64,000 nucleotides of DNA from Aliiruegeria lutimaris. Lineage in GTDB: Bacteria; Pseudomonadota; Alphaproteobacteria; Rhodobacterales; Rhodobacteraceae. Within the stretch, counting starts at the first letter, position 1, and every line of letters begins with the position of its first letter. The stretch spans positions 24,292-88,291 of the forward strand of contig NZ_FNEK01000020.1 in NCBI RefSeq assembly GCF_900099935.1. The letters run 5' to 3'. Made by a program: the position numbers and the translations under genes. Shown here one piece after another: positions 17,402-24,165 of the stretch. The notes under the pieces were generated by a model. That model ran no database searches, was not told the origin of the DNA, and saw only the letters and a list, made by a program, of their open reading frames with translations.

Positions 17402-17497
17402 CGTTTCCCGTTCAGATCGTAGCGGCAAAGGCTGCCTTTCGCCTTTGGCTCCCGCGCATTTGCCGCTACATGCTGATCTGGAATAGAACGGGAAACG
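17402..17497 (+). other. 96-nt structured inverted repeat between mce and DUF1467
   Basis: Three nested arms pair in order: CGTTTCCCGTTC (17402-17413) with GAACGGGAAACG (17486-17497), AGATC (17414-17418) with GATCT (17475-17479), and GTAGCGGCAAA (17419-17429) with TTTGCCGCTAC (17459-17469). That is 28 base pairs, with 5- and 6-nt bulges only on the 3' side and an inner loop that can form a further AAAGGC/GCCTTT stem. The outer arm ends 6 nt before the DUF1467 start and covers its best ribosome-binding-like sequence (GGGAA). It may be a terminator/attenuator, a translational control hairpin or a mobile palindromic repeat. Confidence 0.65.
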
Positions 17498-17503
17498 CTC
17501 TGA

Positions 17504-17803
17504 ATGGCCATTACCTCCGCGATCGTCCTGCTTGCCGTGATCTGGTTCATGGTGTTTTTCATCGTGTTGCCGCTCCGGCTGAAGACGCAGGGCGAGGCGG
17601 GGGAAGTCGTTCCGGGAACGCCAGCCTCGGCGCCGACGAACCCGCAACTCAAGCGCAAGGCGCAAGTCGTCACGATCATTGCCCTGCCGCTCTGGGCGAT
17701 TGTCTGCGCGATCATCCTTACGGGCACCATAACCGTTGACGATTTCGACCTCTTCAAGAGGTTTGGCCCCGACAGCGATACCCGGTCGTCTTCGGAGAAC
17801 TGA
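17504..17803 (+). CDS. DUF1467 family membrane protein
   Basis: 99 aa with two membrane helices (about 4-23 and 53-73) separated by a conserved polar loop. The N-terminus MAITSAIVLLAVIWFMVFFI and the following LPLRLKTQGEAGEVVPGTP are typical of this alphaproteobacterial family, whose function is unknown. It sits directly after mce and the inverted repeat, which may pair with its translation start. The next gene starts 2 nt after its stop. Confidence 0.9.
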   Translation: MAITSAIVLLAVIWFMVFFIVLPLRLKTQGEAGEVVPGTPASAPTNPQLKRKAQVVTIIALPLWAIVCAIILTGTITVDDFDLFKRFGPDSDTRSSSEN

Positions 17804-17804
17804 G

Positions 17805-18044
17805 ATCAAAGCCTTTTCTAGCCTCGCCTTCGCGCTTTGCGTCTGTCCGGTACTGGCCCACGCAGCAGGCGACGTTGGACTGGCCAACCCCGCCTCTGTC
17901 TTCTGCGTCGAAAATGGCGGTCAATCCGTGAGCGAGACGGAAGCAGACGGCCAGCGCGGCTATTGTATCCTGCCCGACGGCACCAAGGTGGACGAGTGGG
18001 ACTATTTCCGCGAGAACTGGGACAAGGTTCCTAGCGAGAAGTAA
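17805..18044 (+). CDS. secreted DUF333-like protein with an apparent AUC start
   Basis: 79 aa. A signal peptide (KAFSSLAFALCVCPVLAHAA) is followed by a DUF333-type domain: NPASVFCVENGG, GYCILPDGTKVDEWDYF. Members are small envelope proteins of unknown role. The upstream coding frame has no ATG or GTG at a sensible place. A GGAG at 17794-17797 lies 7 nt before ATC (17805-17807), which immediately precedes the lysine normally found at position 2. ATC is therefore proposed as the start, with a TTG at 17763 as alternative. The gene converges on the EI24 gene and overlaps its end by 14 nt. Confidence 0.6.
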   Translation: MKAFSSLAFALCVCPVLAHAAGDVGLANPASVFCVENGGQSVSETEADGQRGYCILPDGTKVDEWDYFRENWDKVPSEK

Positions 18045-18753
18045 CTGCCGCGCCCTGCGTCTCCAGTCGGTGATACAGGTGGGTGAAGGTTGCCGCGCCG
18101 AGGATCGGCACGAAGAGATTCACGATCGGAATCGATAGCGGTGCGGCCATCAGGGTTCCTGCCAGCCAGATCGTGGGCATGTGACGCCGCCGCGCGGCGC
18201 GTGCGCCTTCGCGCCCGACCCGGCGCATGGCGACGAGCTGGAAGTACTCCCGACCGAGCAGGAAGCCGTTGACCATCCAGAACATGATCGGCGCGAAGGG
18301 CCCGACTATGAAATAGAGGATCAGCGCGACCAGGTTCACGGCGATGATCACGCCGAGGAAATTGACCGAATCCTTGAAGGCTTCGCCCCAGTGGACCGTG
18401 TCCGCAGGCGGCAGGAAAGGATAGTGGCGCGACTCGACCGCGTCGGCCACTTCGTCGAGGAAGAAGCCGGTAAAGGCCGACGCAACCGGCACCATCAAGA
18501 AGATCGAGGCGACCAGCATGACGCCAATGGTCGCCGCCGAGAGCAACGCATCCGGTCGGCCGAAGCCATAGCCGAAGATGGTGAAGCTCTCCGGCACCAG
18601 CCCGCCGACCAGCCAGACCATGCCCCAGGTCGCGGCGGCCAGCAGCGCGATGGTCAGCCCGACACCCATCACGAAGACACGAATGAAGCGCCGGTCCGAG
18701 AGCTGGTTGATGGCCTTGGCGAAGTCGGAGAGCACGTTCACGAGCGAACCCAT
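18031..18753 (-). CDS. EI24 domain membrane protein (CysZ-like)
   Basis: 240 aa with four to five hydrophobic segments. EI24 features include FFLDEVADAVESRHYP, a conserved amphipathic region after TM2, and NGFLLGREYFQLVAMRR near residue 170. CysZ of this superfamily takes up sulfate; this protein's substrate is not known, although a sulfate-activation enzyme lies 6 kb away. Its start overlaps the end of the nitroreductase gene by 16 nt, so they form one operon. Confidence 0.8.
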   Translation of the reverse strand: MGSLVNVLSDFAKAINQLSDRRFIRVFVMGVGLTIALLAAATWGMVWLVGGLVPESFTIFGYGFGRPDALLSAATIGVMLVASIFLMVPVASAFTGFFLDEVADAVESRHYPFLPPADTVHWGEAFKDSVNFLGVIIAVNLVALILYFIVGPFAPIMFWMVNGFLLGREYFQLVAMRRVGREGARAARRRHMPTIWLAGTLMAAPLSIPIVNLFVPILGAATFTHLYHRLETQGAAVTSR

Positions 18754-19316
18754 TCGGTAATGGCCTCGATATTCGGGCGAGGGCGTTCCGGCGGTGCGAT
18801 GGTCTCGGTGCCGATATGGAGGAAGGCCGCCACGAATTCATGGGGCTTCAGCTTGAGGCCGGCATCGACAAAGGGACGGTCGAACGCAGCCCATCCGGTG
18901 AGCCAGTTCGCGCCCCAACCGGCGGCCAGTGCAGCCGCCAGGAGGTTCTGGCAGACGGCGCCCACGGAGAGGACCTGTTCCATCTCCGGAACCGCATCGT
19001 CGGGCCGCGGTGCGCCGACCACAGTCACCACCAGGTCGGCATCGGCGAATTGCCGAACCATCTTCTCGGCCTTCTCCGGGGCGATCCCGAGCGCCAGCGC
19101 GCGATCCGAAACCAGCATTGCGAGCCGTTCGAGCGCCGCTTTCTCCAGCACGATGAAGCGCCACGGCTCCAGTTTCTTGTGATCGGGGGCGCGCGCGGCA
19201 ATGGTCAGCAACTGGCGCAGCTGGGCCTCGTCGGGCACCGGTGTCGTCAGCGTCTTGGCCGGGCGGGAACGGCGCGTGGCCAGGAAATCGAGAACGGCCT
19301 TGTTGGATTCGGGCAT
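18738..19316 (-). CDS. nitroreductase family protein (YdjA-like)
   Basis: 192 aa FMN-dependent oxidoreductase fold. FMN-contacting segments include the N-terminal FLATRRSRPAKTL, RAPDHKKLEPWRFIVL and GAVCQNLLAAALAAGWGANWLTG. It is expected to reduce nitro or quinone compounds with NAD(P)H in the cytosol. AAGGAG lies 5 nt before the ATG. It is the first gene of a pair with the EI24 protein. Confidence 0.87.
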   Translation of the reverse strand: MPESNKAVLDFLATRRSRPAKTLTTPVPDEAQLRQLLTIAARAPDHKKLEPWRFIVLEKAALERLAMLVSDRALALGIAPEKAEKMVRQFADADLVVTVVGAPRPDDAVPEMEQVLSVGAVCQNLLAAALAAGWGANWLTGWAAFDRPFVDAGLKLKPHEFVAAFLHIGTETIAPPERPRPNIEAITEWVRS

Positions 19317-19345
19317 GGAAACTCCTTGGGGTCTTTCGTCCCTAG

Positions 19346-20452
19346 TTAGGGATTCCTGAACAGATCCTCCAGATCCGACAGCAGTTCCTCGACCATTCTG
19401 TCATGGCGCGGCCCCGGCTGGCGGGTGGCGACGGTGTCGGCCATGGGATCGGGAGCCGTCACCGGGGAATTTGACAACGCCTCCAACGCGGCGTGGCCGC
19501 AGAAAGGTACGTAAACCTCGGAATAGCCCCCCTCATGGACAAGCAACAGTCGGCCGTCGCACAGATCTTCGGCGACCTCCTTCACCCGCGCGGTCAACTG
19601 GCGGAATGTGTCGGCGCTGGCCAGCATCTGGGCCAGCGGATCGAAGGCACTCGCATCGTACCCGCAGGCAACGATGATGCAATCGGGGCGGAAATCCTCC
19701 AGCGCTGGAAGCACCAGCCGGTCGAAGGCGGCAAGATAGCCACTATGCCCGGTGCCCGGCGGCAGGGGGATGTTCATGTTCGCCCCTAGCCCCGCTCCGG
19801 CGCCACGATCCTCGGCATCGCCGGTATCGAGCGGGTAATTCCGTTCCTGGTGCAGCGAGATGGTGAGCACTTCGGAGCGGTCATAGAAAATCGCCTCCGT
19901 CCCGTTGCCGTGATGCACATCCCAGTCGACCACTGCGACACGCTCGGTCAGCCCCTCGGCCAGCGCGGCCTCGATCGCGACGGAGATATTGGCCAGCAGG
20001 CAGAACCCGTTCGGAAACCCGGGCAGGCAATGATGGCCCGGCGGGCGGGAGAGCGCATAGGCGTTGTCGACCGCGCCGGTGAGAACGTCGAAGAGGGCCG
20101 TTCGGGCGAGGCCAGCCGAAAGGGCCGCGATCTCGTAGCCGTCCTGGCCGAAGGGCGCGCGCAGGCCAAGTTCACCGCCGCCTTGCGCGGAAAGGGAGCG
20201 GAATTCGGACAGGTAAGAGCGCGGGTGAACCCGGGCGAGTTCTGCCTCCGTGGCAGGTTCCCCGCCACGCATGGATAGGTGGCGGTCGATGCCGGTCACA
20301 CGCATCAGGTTGAGCAGCCGCCGCTTGGTTTCCGGATTTTCGGGAAGCCCGCCGAAGGTTGGCTGGACCAGCCCCCCCACCGGCAGGGTCAGCGCGTAGT
20401 TACCGCCACCATGCCAGAAGCAGCGTTCATCCCAGTAAAACCCTGTGGTCAT
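19346..20452 (-). CDS. histone deacetylase superfamily hydrolase
   Basis: 368 aa zinc-dependent deacetylase. Active-site signatures are RPPGHHCLPGFPNGFCLLAN, VVDWDVHHGNGTEAIF (zinc Asp and His), SLHQERNYPLDTG and VACGYDASAFDPL (second zinc Asp). Bacterial members remove acetyl groups from polyamines or other small amines. GGGAGAACCACA precedes the ATG. Neighbours run in the same direction but give no pathway clue. A distantly related paralogue lies at 59202-60410. Confidence 0.9.
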   Translation of the reverse strand: MTTGFYWDERCFWHGGGNYALTLPVGGLVQPTFGGLPENPETKRRLLNLMRVTGIDRHLSMRGGEPATEAELARVHPRSYLSEFRSLSAQGGGELGLRAPFGQDGYEIAALSAGLARTALFDVLTGAVDNAYALSRPPGHHCLPGFPNGFCLLANISVAIEAALAEGLTERVAVVDWDVHHGNGTEAIFYDRSEVLTISLHQERNYPLDTGDAEDRGAGAGLGANMNIPLPPGTGHSGYLAAFDRLVLPALEDFRPDCIIVACGYDASAFDPLAQMLASADTFRQLTARVKEVAEDLCDGRLLLVHEGGYSEVYVPFCGHAALEALSNSPVTAPDPMADTVATRQPGPRHDRMVEELLSDLEDLFRNP

Positions 20453-20514
20453 TGTGGTTCTCCCTTCCGCCGGATGCTACCCTAGGAGCACAAGGGGCCA
20501 ACGGGAAGAGGTTG

Positions 20515-20772
20515 ATGAAGAAGGGCGCGCTAAGCGAGTTCGCAGTGCCGGGGGGCGAGATCGCGGTTCGGGTGACGCCGAAGGCCTCGCGCAATGCGAT
20601 CGAGCAATCGCCCGAAGGGTTGAGGATCTACGTCACGACCGCGCCCGAGGGCGGCAAGGCCAATGCGGATGTGCGCAAGATGCTGGCCAAGGCGCTTGGC
20701 GTGGCGCCCACCAGCCTGTCCCTGATCCGCGGGCAGACCGCCCGCGAAAAGGTCTTTCGTCTCGAAGAATGA
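20515..20772 (+). CDS. DUF167 (YggU-like) protein
   Basis: 85 aa. The family core is complete: AVRVTPKASRNAIE, GLRIYVTTAPEGGKANADVRKMLAKALGV and LIRGQTAREKVFRL. It is a small cytosolic alpha/beta protein of unknown function. The ATG at 20515 has AAGAGG just upstream. It converges with purK, with only 8 nt between the stops. Confidence 0.92.
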   Translation: MKKGALSEFAVPGGEIAVRVTPKASRNAIEQSPEGLRIYVTTAPEGGKANADVRKMLAKALGVAPTSLSLIRGQTAREKVFRLEE

Positions 20773-20780
20773 CGCGTGCG

Positions 20781-21854
20781 TCAGGCGCTGCGCGGACCGA
20801 TCCGATTGGCATGGCCCATCTTGCGGCCCGGACGCGTCTCCGTCTTGCCATAAAGATGCAGCGCAACCGTGTGATCTGCCGCCAGCGCGGGTACCCGCTC
20901 CATGTCGTCGCCGATAAGGTTTTCCATCACCACGTCCGCATGGCGACTTCCATCGCCCAGCGGCCAGCCGGTGACGGCGCGGATATGCTGCTCGAACTGG
21001 TCCACGGCGCAACCGTTCTGCGTCCAGTGACCGGAGTTATGAACACGTGGGGCGATCTCGTTGACCACGAGGCCAGCGCTGGTGACGAACAGCTCGACGC
21101 CCAGCACGCCGAGGTAATCCAGCTCGTTCAGGATCCGGCCAGCCATCAGCACGGCGTCGGTGCGCAGGCGGGCAGGGATTGGTGCCGGCACGGTGGTACG
21201 CCGCAAGATGCCGCCCTCGTGCAGGTTCTGGCCGGGATCGAAACAGGACACTTCGCCCGAGAGCCCGCGCGCGGCGATGACCGAGATCTCCATCGAGAAA
21301 TCAACAAAACCTTCAAGCACGGCCGGGGCGCCCTTCATCGCGTCAAACGCCTCTTCGGCCTGCTCGGGGGCGGTGATGCTCACCTGACCCTTGCCGTCAT
21401 AGCCGAGCCGACGGGTTTTCAGGATCGCGGGGCAACCGATGGTTTTAAGTGCCTCGGTCAGGTCCTCAAGGCTTTCGACATTGGCATAGGGCGCGGTTTG
21501 CAGGCCCAGGCCGGAGAGAAAGTCCTTCTCGGTCAGCCGGTCCTGGCTGACGGAGAGCGCCTTGTGGTTGGGACGCAACGGCTTGATCGCTTCGATCCGG
21601 TCGAGCGCCTCGGCGGGGACGTTTTCGAACTCGAAGGTCACCACGTCCACGCTGCGGGCAAAAGCTTCCAGCGCTTCGGTATCCTCGTAGGCGGCATGGG
21701 TGCAGGCAGCGGCGACATCGGCGGCGGGGGCCGCGCCGGGCTCGAAAATATGGGTCTTGTAGCCAAGCCGCGCGGCGGCAACCGACAGCATGCGGCCGAG
21801 CTGACCGCCGCCGAGAATGCCGATGGTGGAGCCGGTGGGCAGGTGCTCAATCAT
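20781..21854 (-). CDS. purK: N5-carboxyaminoimidazole ribonucleotide synthase
   Basis: 357 aa ATP-grasp enzyme that carboxylates AIR with bicarbonate and ATP in purine synthesis. Visible features are [13 protein letters not shown] (N-terminal Rossmann-like domain), the ATP-grasp segment [13 protein letters not shown], and [14 protein letters not shown] near the C-terminus. Its start overlaps the end of purE by 8 nt, so the two consecutive pathway steps are translationally coupled. Confidence 0.97.
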   Translation of the reverse strand: MIEHLPTGSTIGILGGGQLGRMLSVAAARLGYKTHIFEPGAAPAADVAAACTHAAYEDTEALEAFARSVDVVTFEFENVPAEALDRIEAIKPLRPNHKALSVSQDRLTEKDFLSGLGLQTAPYANVESLEDLTEALKTIGCPAILKTRRLGYDGKGQVSITAPEQAEEAFDAMKGAPAVLEGFVDFSMEISVIAARGLSGEVSCFDPGQNLHEGGILRRTTVPAPIPARLRTDAVLMAGRILNELDYLGVLGVELFVTSAGLVVNEIAPRVHNSGHWTQNGCAVDQFEQHIRAVTGWPLGDGSRHADVVMENLIGDDMERVPALAADHTVALHLYGKTETRPGRKMGHANRIGPRSA

Positions 21855-22338
21855 CGACCGGTTCCTCCGGGATCGAGGCCGAGAGCGCCGCGCGCCAGGC
21901 GTCCAGCCGCTCGGCCAGTTCCGGATCCTCGTTGGACAGGATCGCTGCAGCCATCAGCCCGCCATTGGCCGCCCCCGCCGCGCCGATGGCCATGGTGGCA
22001 ACCGGGAAGCCCTTGGGCATCTGCACGATGGAATAGAGCGAGTCGACGCCGGACAGCGCGCGGGTCTGCACCGGCACGCCGATCACCGGCACGCGCGTCT
22101 TGGACGCGACCATACCTGGCAGGTGGGCCGCCCCGCCGGCACCCGCGATAATCGCTTTCAGCCCGCGCTCCGCCGCGCTCTTGCCGTAGGCCCAGAGACG
22201 GTCGGGTGTTCGGTGGGCCGAGACGATGCGGGCCTCGTAGGGCACGTTCAATTCATCGAGAATTTTCGCGGCTTCCTTCATGGTCGGCCAGTCGGACTGG
22301 CTGCCCATGATGATTCCCACCTTCGGCTCCGGCATCAT
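21847..22338 (-). CDS. purE: N5-carboxyaminoimidazole ribonucleotide mutase
   Basis: 163 aa class I PurE. It moves the carboxyl group of N5-CAIR to C4, after PurK. Signature regions: [13 protein letters not shown] near the N-terminus, [13 protein letters not shown] with the catalytic His, and [22 protein letters not shown] precedes the ATG. First gene of the purEK pair. Confidence 0.97.
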   Translation of the reverse strand: MMPEPKVGIIMGSQSDWPTMKEAAKILDELNVPYEARIVSAHRTPDRLWAYGKSAAERGLKAIIAGAGGAAHLPGMVASKTRVPVIGVPVQTRALSGVDSLYSIVQMPKGFPVATMAIGAAGAANGGLMAAAILSNEDPELAERLDAWRAALSASIPEEPVDD

Positions 22339-22404
22339 ACTCTCCTGCTGAACGGAGCGCGCACCATATCAGCCGGCAGGGCCGTTGCAATCGCCTGTGT
22401 TGCC

Positions 22405-22623
22405 TCAGGCGATGATGTCGGGGGTTATCTGGTCTTCCAGCACCGCGATCCGGTCTTTCAGGGACAGTTTCTGCTTCTTGAGCCGACGAATGGTAAGGGG
22501 ATCGGCGGTGCCGGTCCCTTCCAGTGCCGTGATCGCATCGTCAAGGTCGCGATGCTCCCGGATCAGAACCCGGAGCTTCACGTGTTTGACCTCAAGTGGA
22601 TCCATTTCGGTGGGTGCGTTCAT
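22405..22623 (-). CDS. DUF465 (YdcH-like) protein
   Basis: 72 aa, highly charged and helical. The DUF465 core is visible as LIREHRDLDDAI...LKKQKLSLKDRIAVLED. It probably forms a small coiled coil in the cytosol; function unknown. It lies upstream of purE in the same direction with an 66-nt gap, so it may be a separate unit or the start of the purEK transcript. Confidence 0.88.
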   Translation of the reverse strand: MNAPTEMDPLEVKHVKLRVLIREHRDLDDAITALEGTGTADPLTIRRLKKQKLSLKDRIAVLEDQITPDIIA

Positions 22624-22791
22624 GCCGGCCTTGCGTCAACTTTGCGCGATAACAGAACGAACATAGTGCCTTGGGGGGCGTTCCGCCAAGCGCAACCTTG
22701 CGCCCCGAGGCACCTGATCCCATATTCTTCCTCGGGTGCCCGGTTTTGGGGCTCGAAAACCGCATGGTCGCTTCATGAAAGGACGTGCCCC

Positions 22792-23205
22792 ATGACAAAG
22801 ACCTCTTTGGGTTCCCATCCCTTCCTTTTGGGATTCGAACAGTTGGAACGGCTCGTCGAACGGACGGCCAAGGCCGGAAATGACGGCTATCCCCCCTATA
22901 ATATCGAACAATCCGGGCAGCGGTCCTATCGGATCACGCTTGCCGTGGCCGGCTTTGCCGAAGAAGACCTGTCCATCACCGTCGAGGACCGTCAGCTCGT
23001 GGTCCGCGGGCGGCAGGCCGAGGAGGCCGGGGAACGCGTTTTTCTCTATCGCGGAATCGCCGCAAGGCAGTTCCAGCGCAGCTTCGTGCTGGCCGACGGC
23101 GTGGAAGTGGCCGGTGCGACGATGGAAAACGGCCTGCTCCACGTGGACCTCAAGCAGGTGCAGCCGGACACGGTCGTGCAGACGATCGAAATCAATCGAA
23201 CGTAA
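22792..23205 (+). CDS. small heat-shock protein, Hsp20 family (IbpA-like)
   Basis: 137 aa. An alpha-crystallin domain covers about 35-125: YPPYNIEQSGQRSYRITLAV, DLSITVEDRQLVVRG, FLYRGIAARQFQRSFVLADG and ENGLLHVDL. It binds unfolding proteins as an ATP-independent oligomeric chaperone. AAAGGA lies about 9 nt before the ATG at 22792. The next gene (DUF1150) follows after 10 nt, a pairing common in alphaproteobacteria. Confidence 0.95.
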   Translation: MTKTSLGSHPFLLGFEQLERLVERTAKAGNDGYPPYNIEQSGQRSYRITLAVAGFAEEDLSITVEDRQLVVRGRQAEEAGERVFLYRGIAARQFQRSFVLADGVEVAGATMENGLLHVDLKQVQPDTVVQTIEINRT

Positions 23206-23215
23206 GGAGGGGCAA

Positions 23216-23449
23216 ATGGACTACAAGCTTCCTATCGGCAACGAGGAACGGGGCGGGCGGCCCATTGTCTATGTGCGCCCGGTCGAGGTCGCGGATCTTC
23301 CCCAGGAAGTTCGCGAACAGGTTGGTGACGAAGAGGTTCTTTACTCGGTGCATGATGCGAACGGACAGCGGCTCGCGCTGGTGAAGGGCCGCCGGCTCGC
23401 CTTCGAACTTGCACGCCAGAACGACATGGAGCCGGTCAACGTCCACTGA
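23216..23449 (+). CDS. DUF1150 family protein
   Basis: 77 aa starting at 23216 with AGGAGG 6 nt upstream. Family features are IVYVRPVEVADLPQEV, LYSVHDANGQRLALV and AFELARQNDMEPVNVH. It is a small cytosolic protein of unknown function that regularly follows an hsp20 gene, as here, suggesting shared heat-stress control. Confidence 0.92.
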   Translation: MDYKLPIGNEERGGRPIVYVRPVEVADLPQEVREQVGDEEVLYSVHDANGQRLALVKGRRLAFELARQNDMEPVNVH

Positions 23450-23468
23450 GAGCAATCGGGCGATCCGT

Positions 23469-23603
23469 TCAGCCTTGAGGTGTGTCCTGTAGCGGCCGTG
23501 ACTGCGGGCGAGGGGATGTCGTGAACGCTAGGTGGGCCTCGGGCCCAGTGATCAGGAAGACGACCGTATCCTCGACCGGCTCCGGTAGTTCGCTCAAGTT
23601 CAC
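23469..23603 (-). CDS. possible 44-aa ORF coupled to the upstream small membrane protein
   Basis: A GTG start overlaps the stop of the upstream gene (GTGA junction) and opens a 44-codon frame beginning VNLSELPEPVEDTVVFLITG. Its first residues echo the end of the upstream protein (VVNLSDLPKLDG), as if duplicated or as if one gene was split by a small change. There is no other evidence for expression. Confidence 0.3.
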   Translation of the reverse strand: MNLSELPEPVEDTVVFLITGPEAHLAFTTSPRPQSRPLQDTPQG

Positions 23604-23938
23604 CCGGCCGGTCCATCCAGTTTCGGAAGATCCGAGAGGTTGACGACGGGCACTCTGGCCGCGACCGGCAATTGATCCAGCTTCACAACGGAGGCGTTTC
23701 CGAGATCGGGATCGCGGACACGCATCCGCGCCTGGAGCACGACCGAGCGCCCGGTCCTGTCCAGATTTGTTTCATGCAAGGGCTGGACGAACGCGTAGAG
23801 CCGGTGGTTGATCCGTGCCCGTTGCTGCGGCCCGCCGAAGGCATAGACGGCGGTTGCGATCAGGATCGGCAGGGCCAGGTAGCGCAGCAGCACCCAGATG
23901 CCGGTCGTCCAGAAGCTCGAATGATCGCTTTTGGTCAT
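23600..23938 (-). CDS. small membrane-anchored protein, unknown function
   Basis: 112 aa. One hydrophobic segment near 12-34 (IWVLLRYLALPILIATAVYA) is followed by a basic stretch and a soluble tail (ARINHRLYAFVQPLHETN). This arrangement suggests a single inner-membrane anchor with a periplasmic domain. No family is recognised. It ends at a GTGA junction with a possible further small ORF. Confidence 0.6.
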   Translation of the reverse strand: MTKSDHSSFWTTGIWVLLRYLALPILIATAVYAFGGPQQRARINHRLYAFVQPLHETNLDRTGRSVVLQARMRVRDPDLGNASVVKLDQLPVAARVPVVNLSDLPKLDGPAG

Positions 23939-24105
23939 GACTACACACAGTATTGAACTCGTACAGCTTCAACCTGCCGGCAGAAGCGGGCGCGAGTGGA
24001 GGCGGAAATCGGATATTTTGTAGAGAATCCCATTGAGCTGCGGCGGCGCCCGCGAATATCCATGCTCTGGCCGGTTCCCGCCGGCTTGCGCGGTGCCAAA
24101 AGCAA

Positions 24106-24132
24106 ACGCCCGCCACAGGGTGTGACGGGCGT
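24106..24132 (-). terminator. Rho-independent terminator after the sulfate-activation gene
   Basis: On the minus strand ACGCCCGTCACA and TGTGGCGGGCGT form a 12-bp stem with a CCC loop, followed by TTGCTTTT. Confidence 0.75.
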
Positions 24133-24165
24133 CGTGTCGTGTCTCGATCGGAGCCGCGCGCTGGA

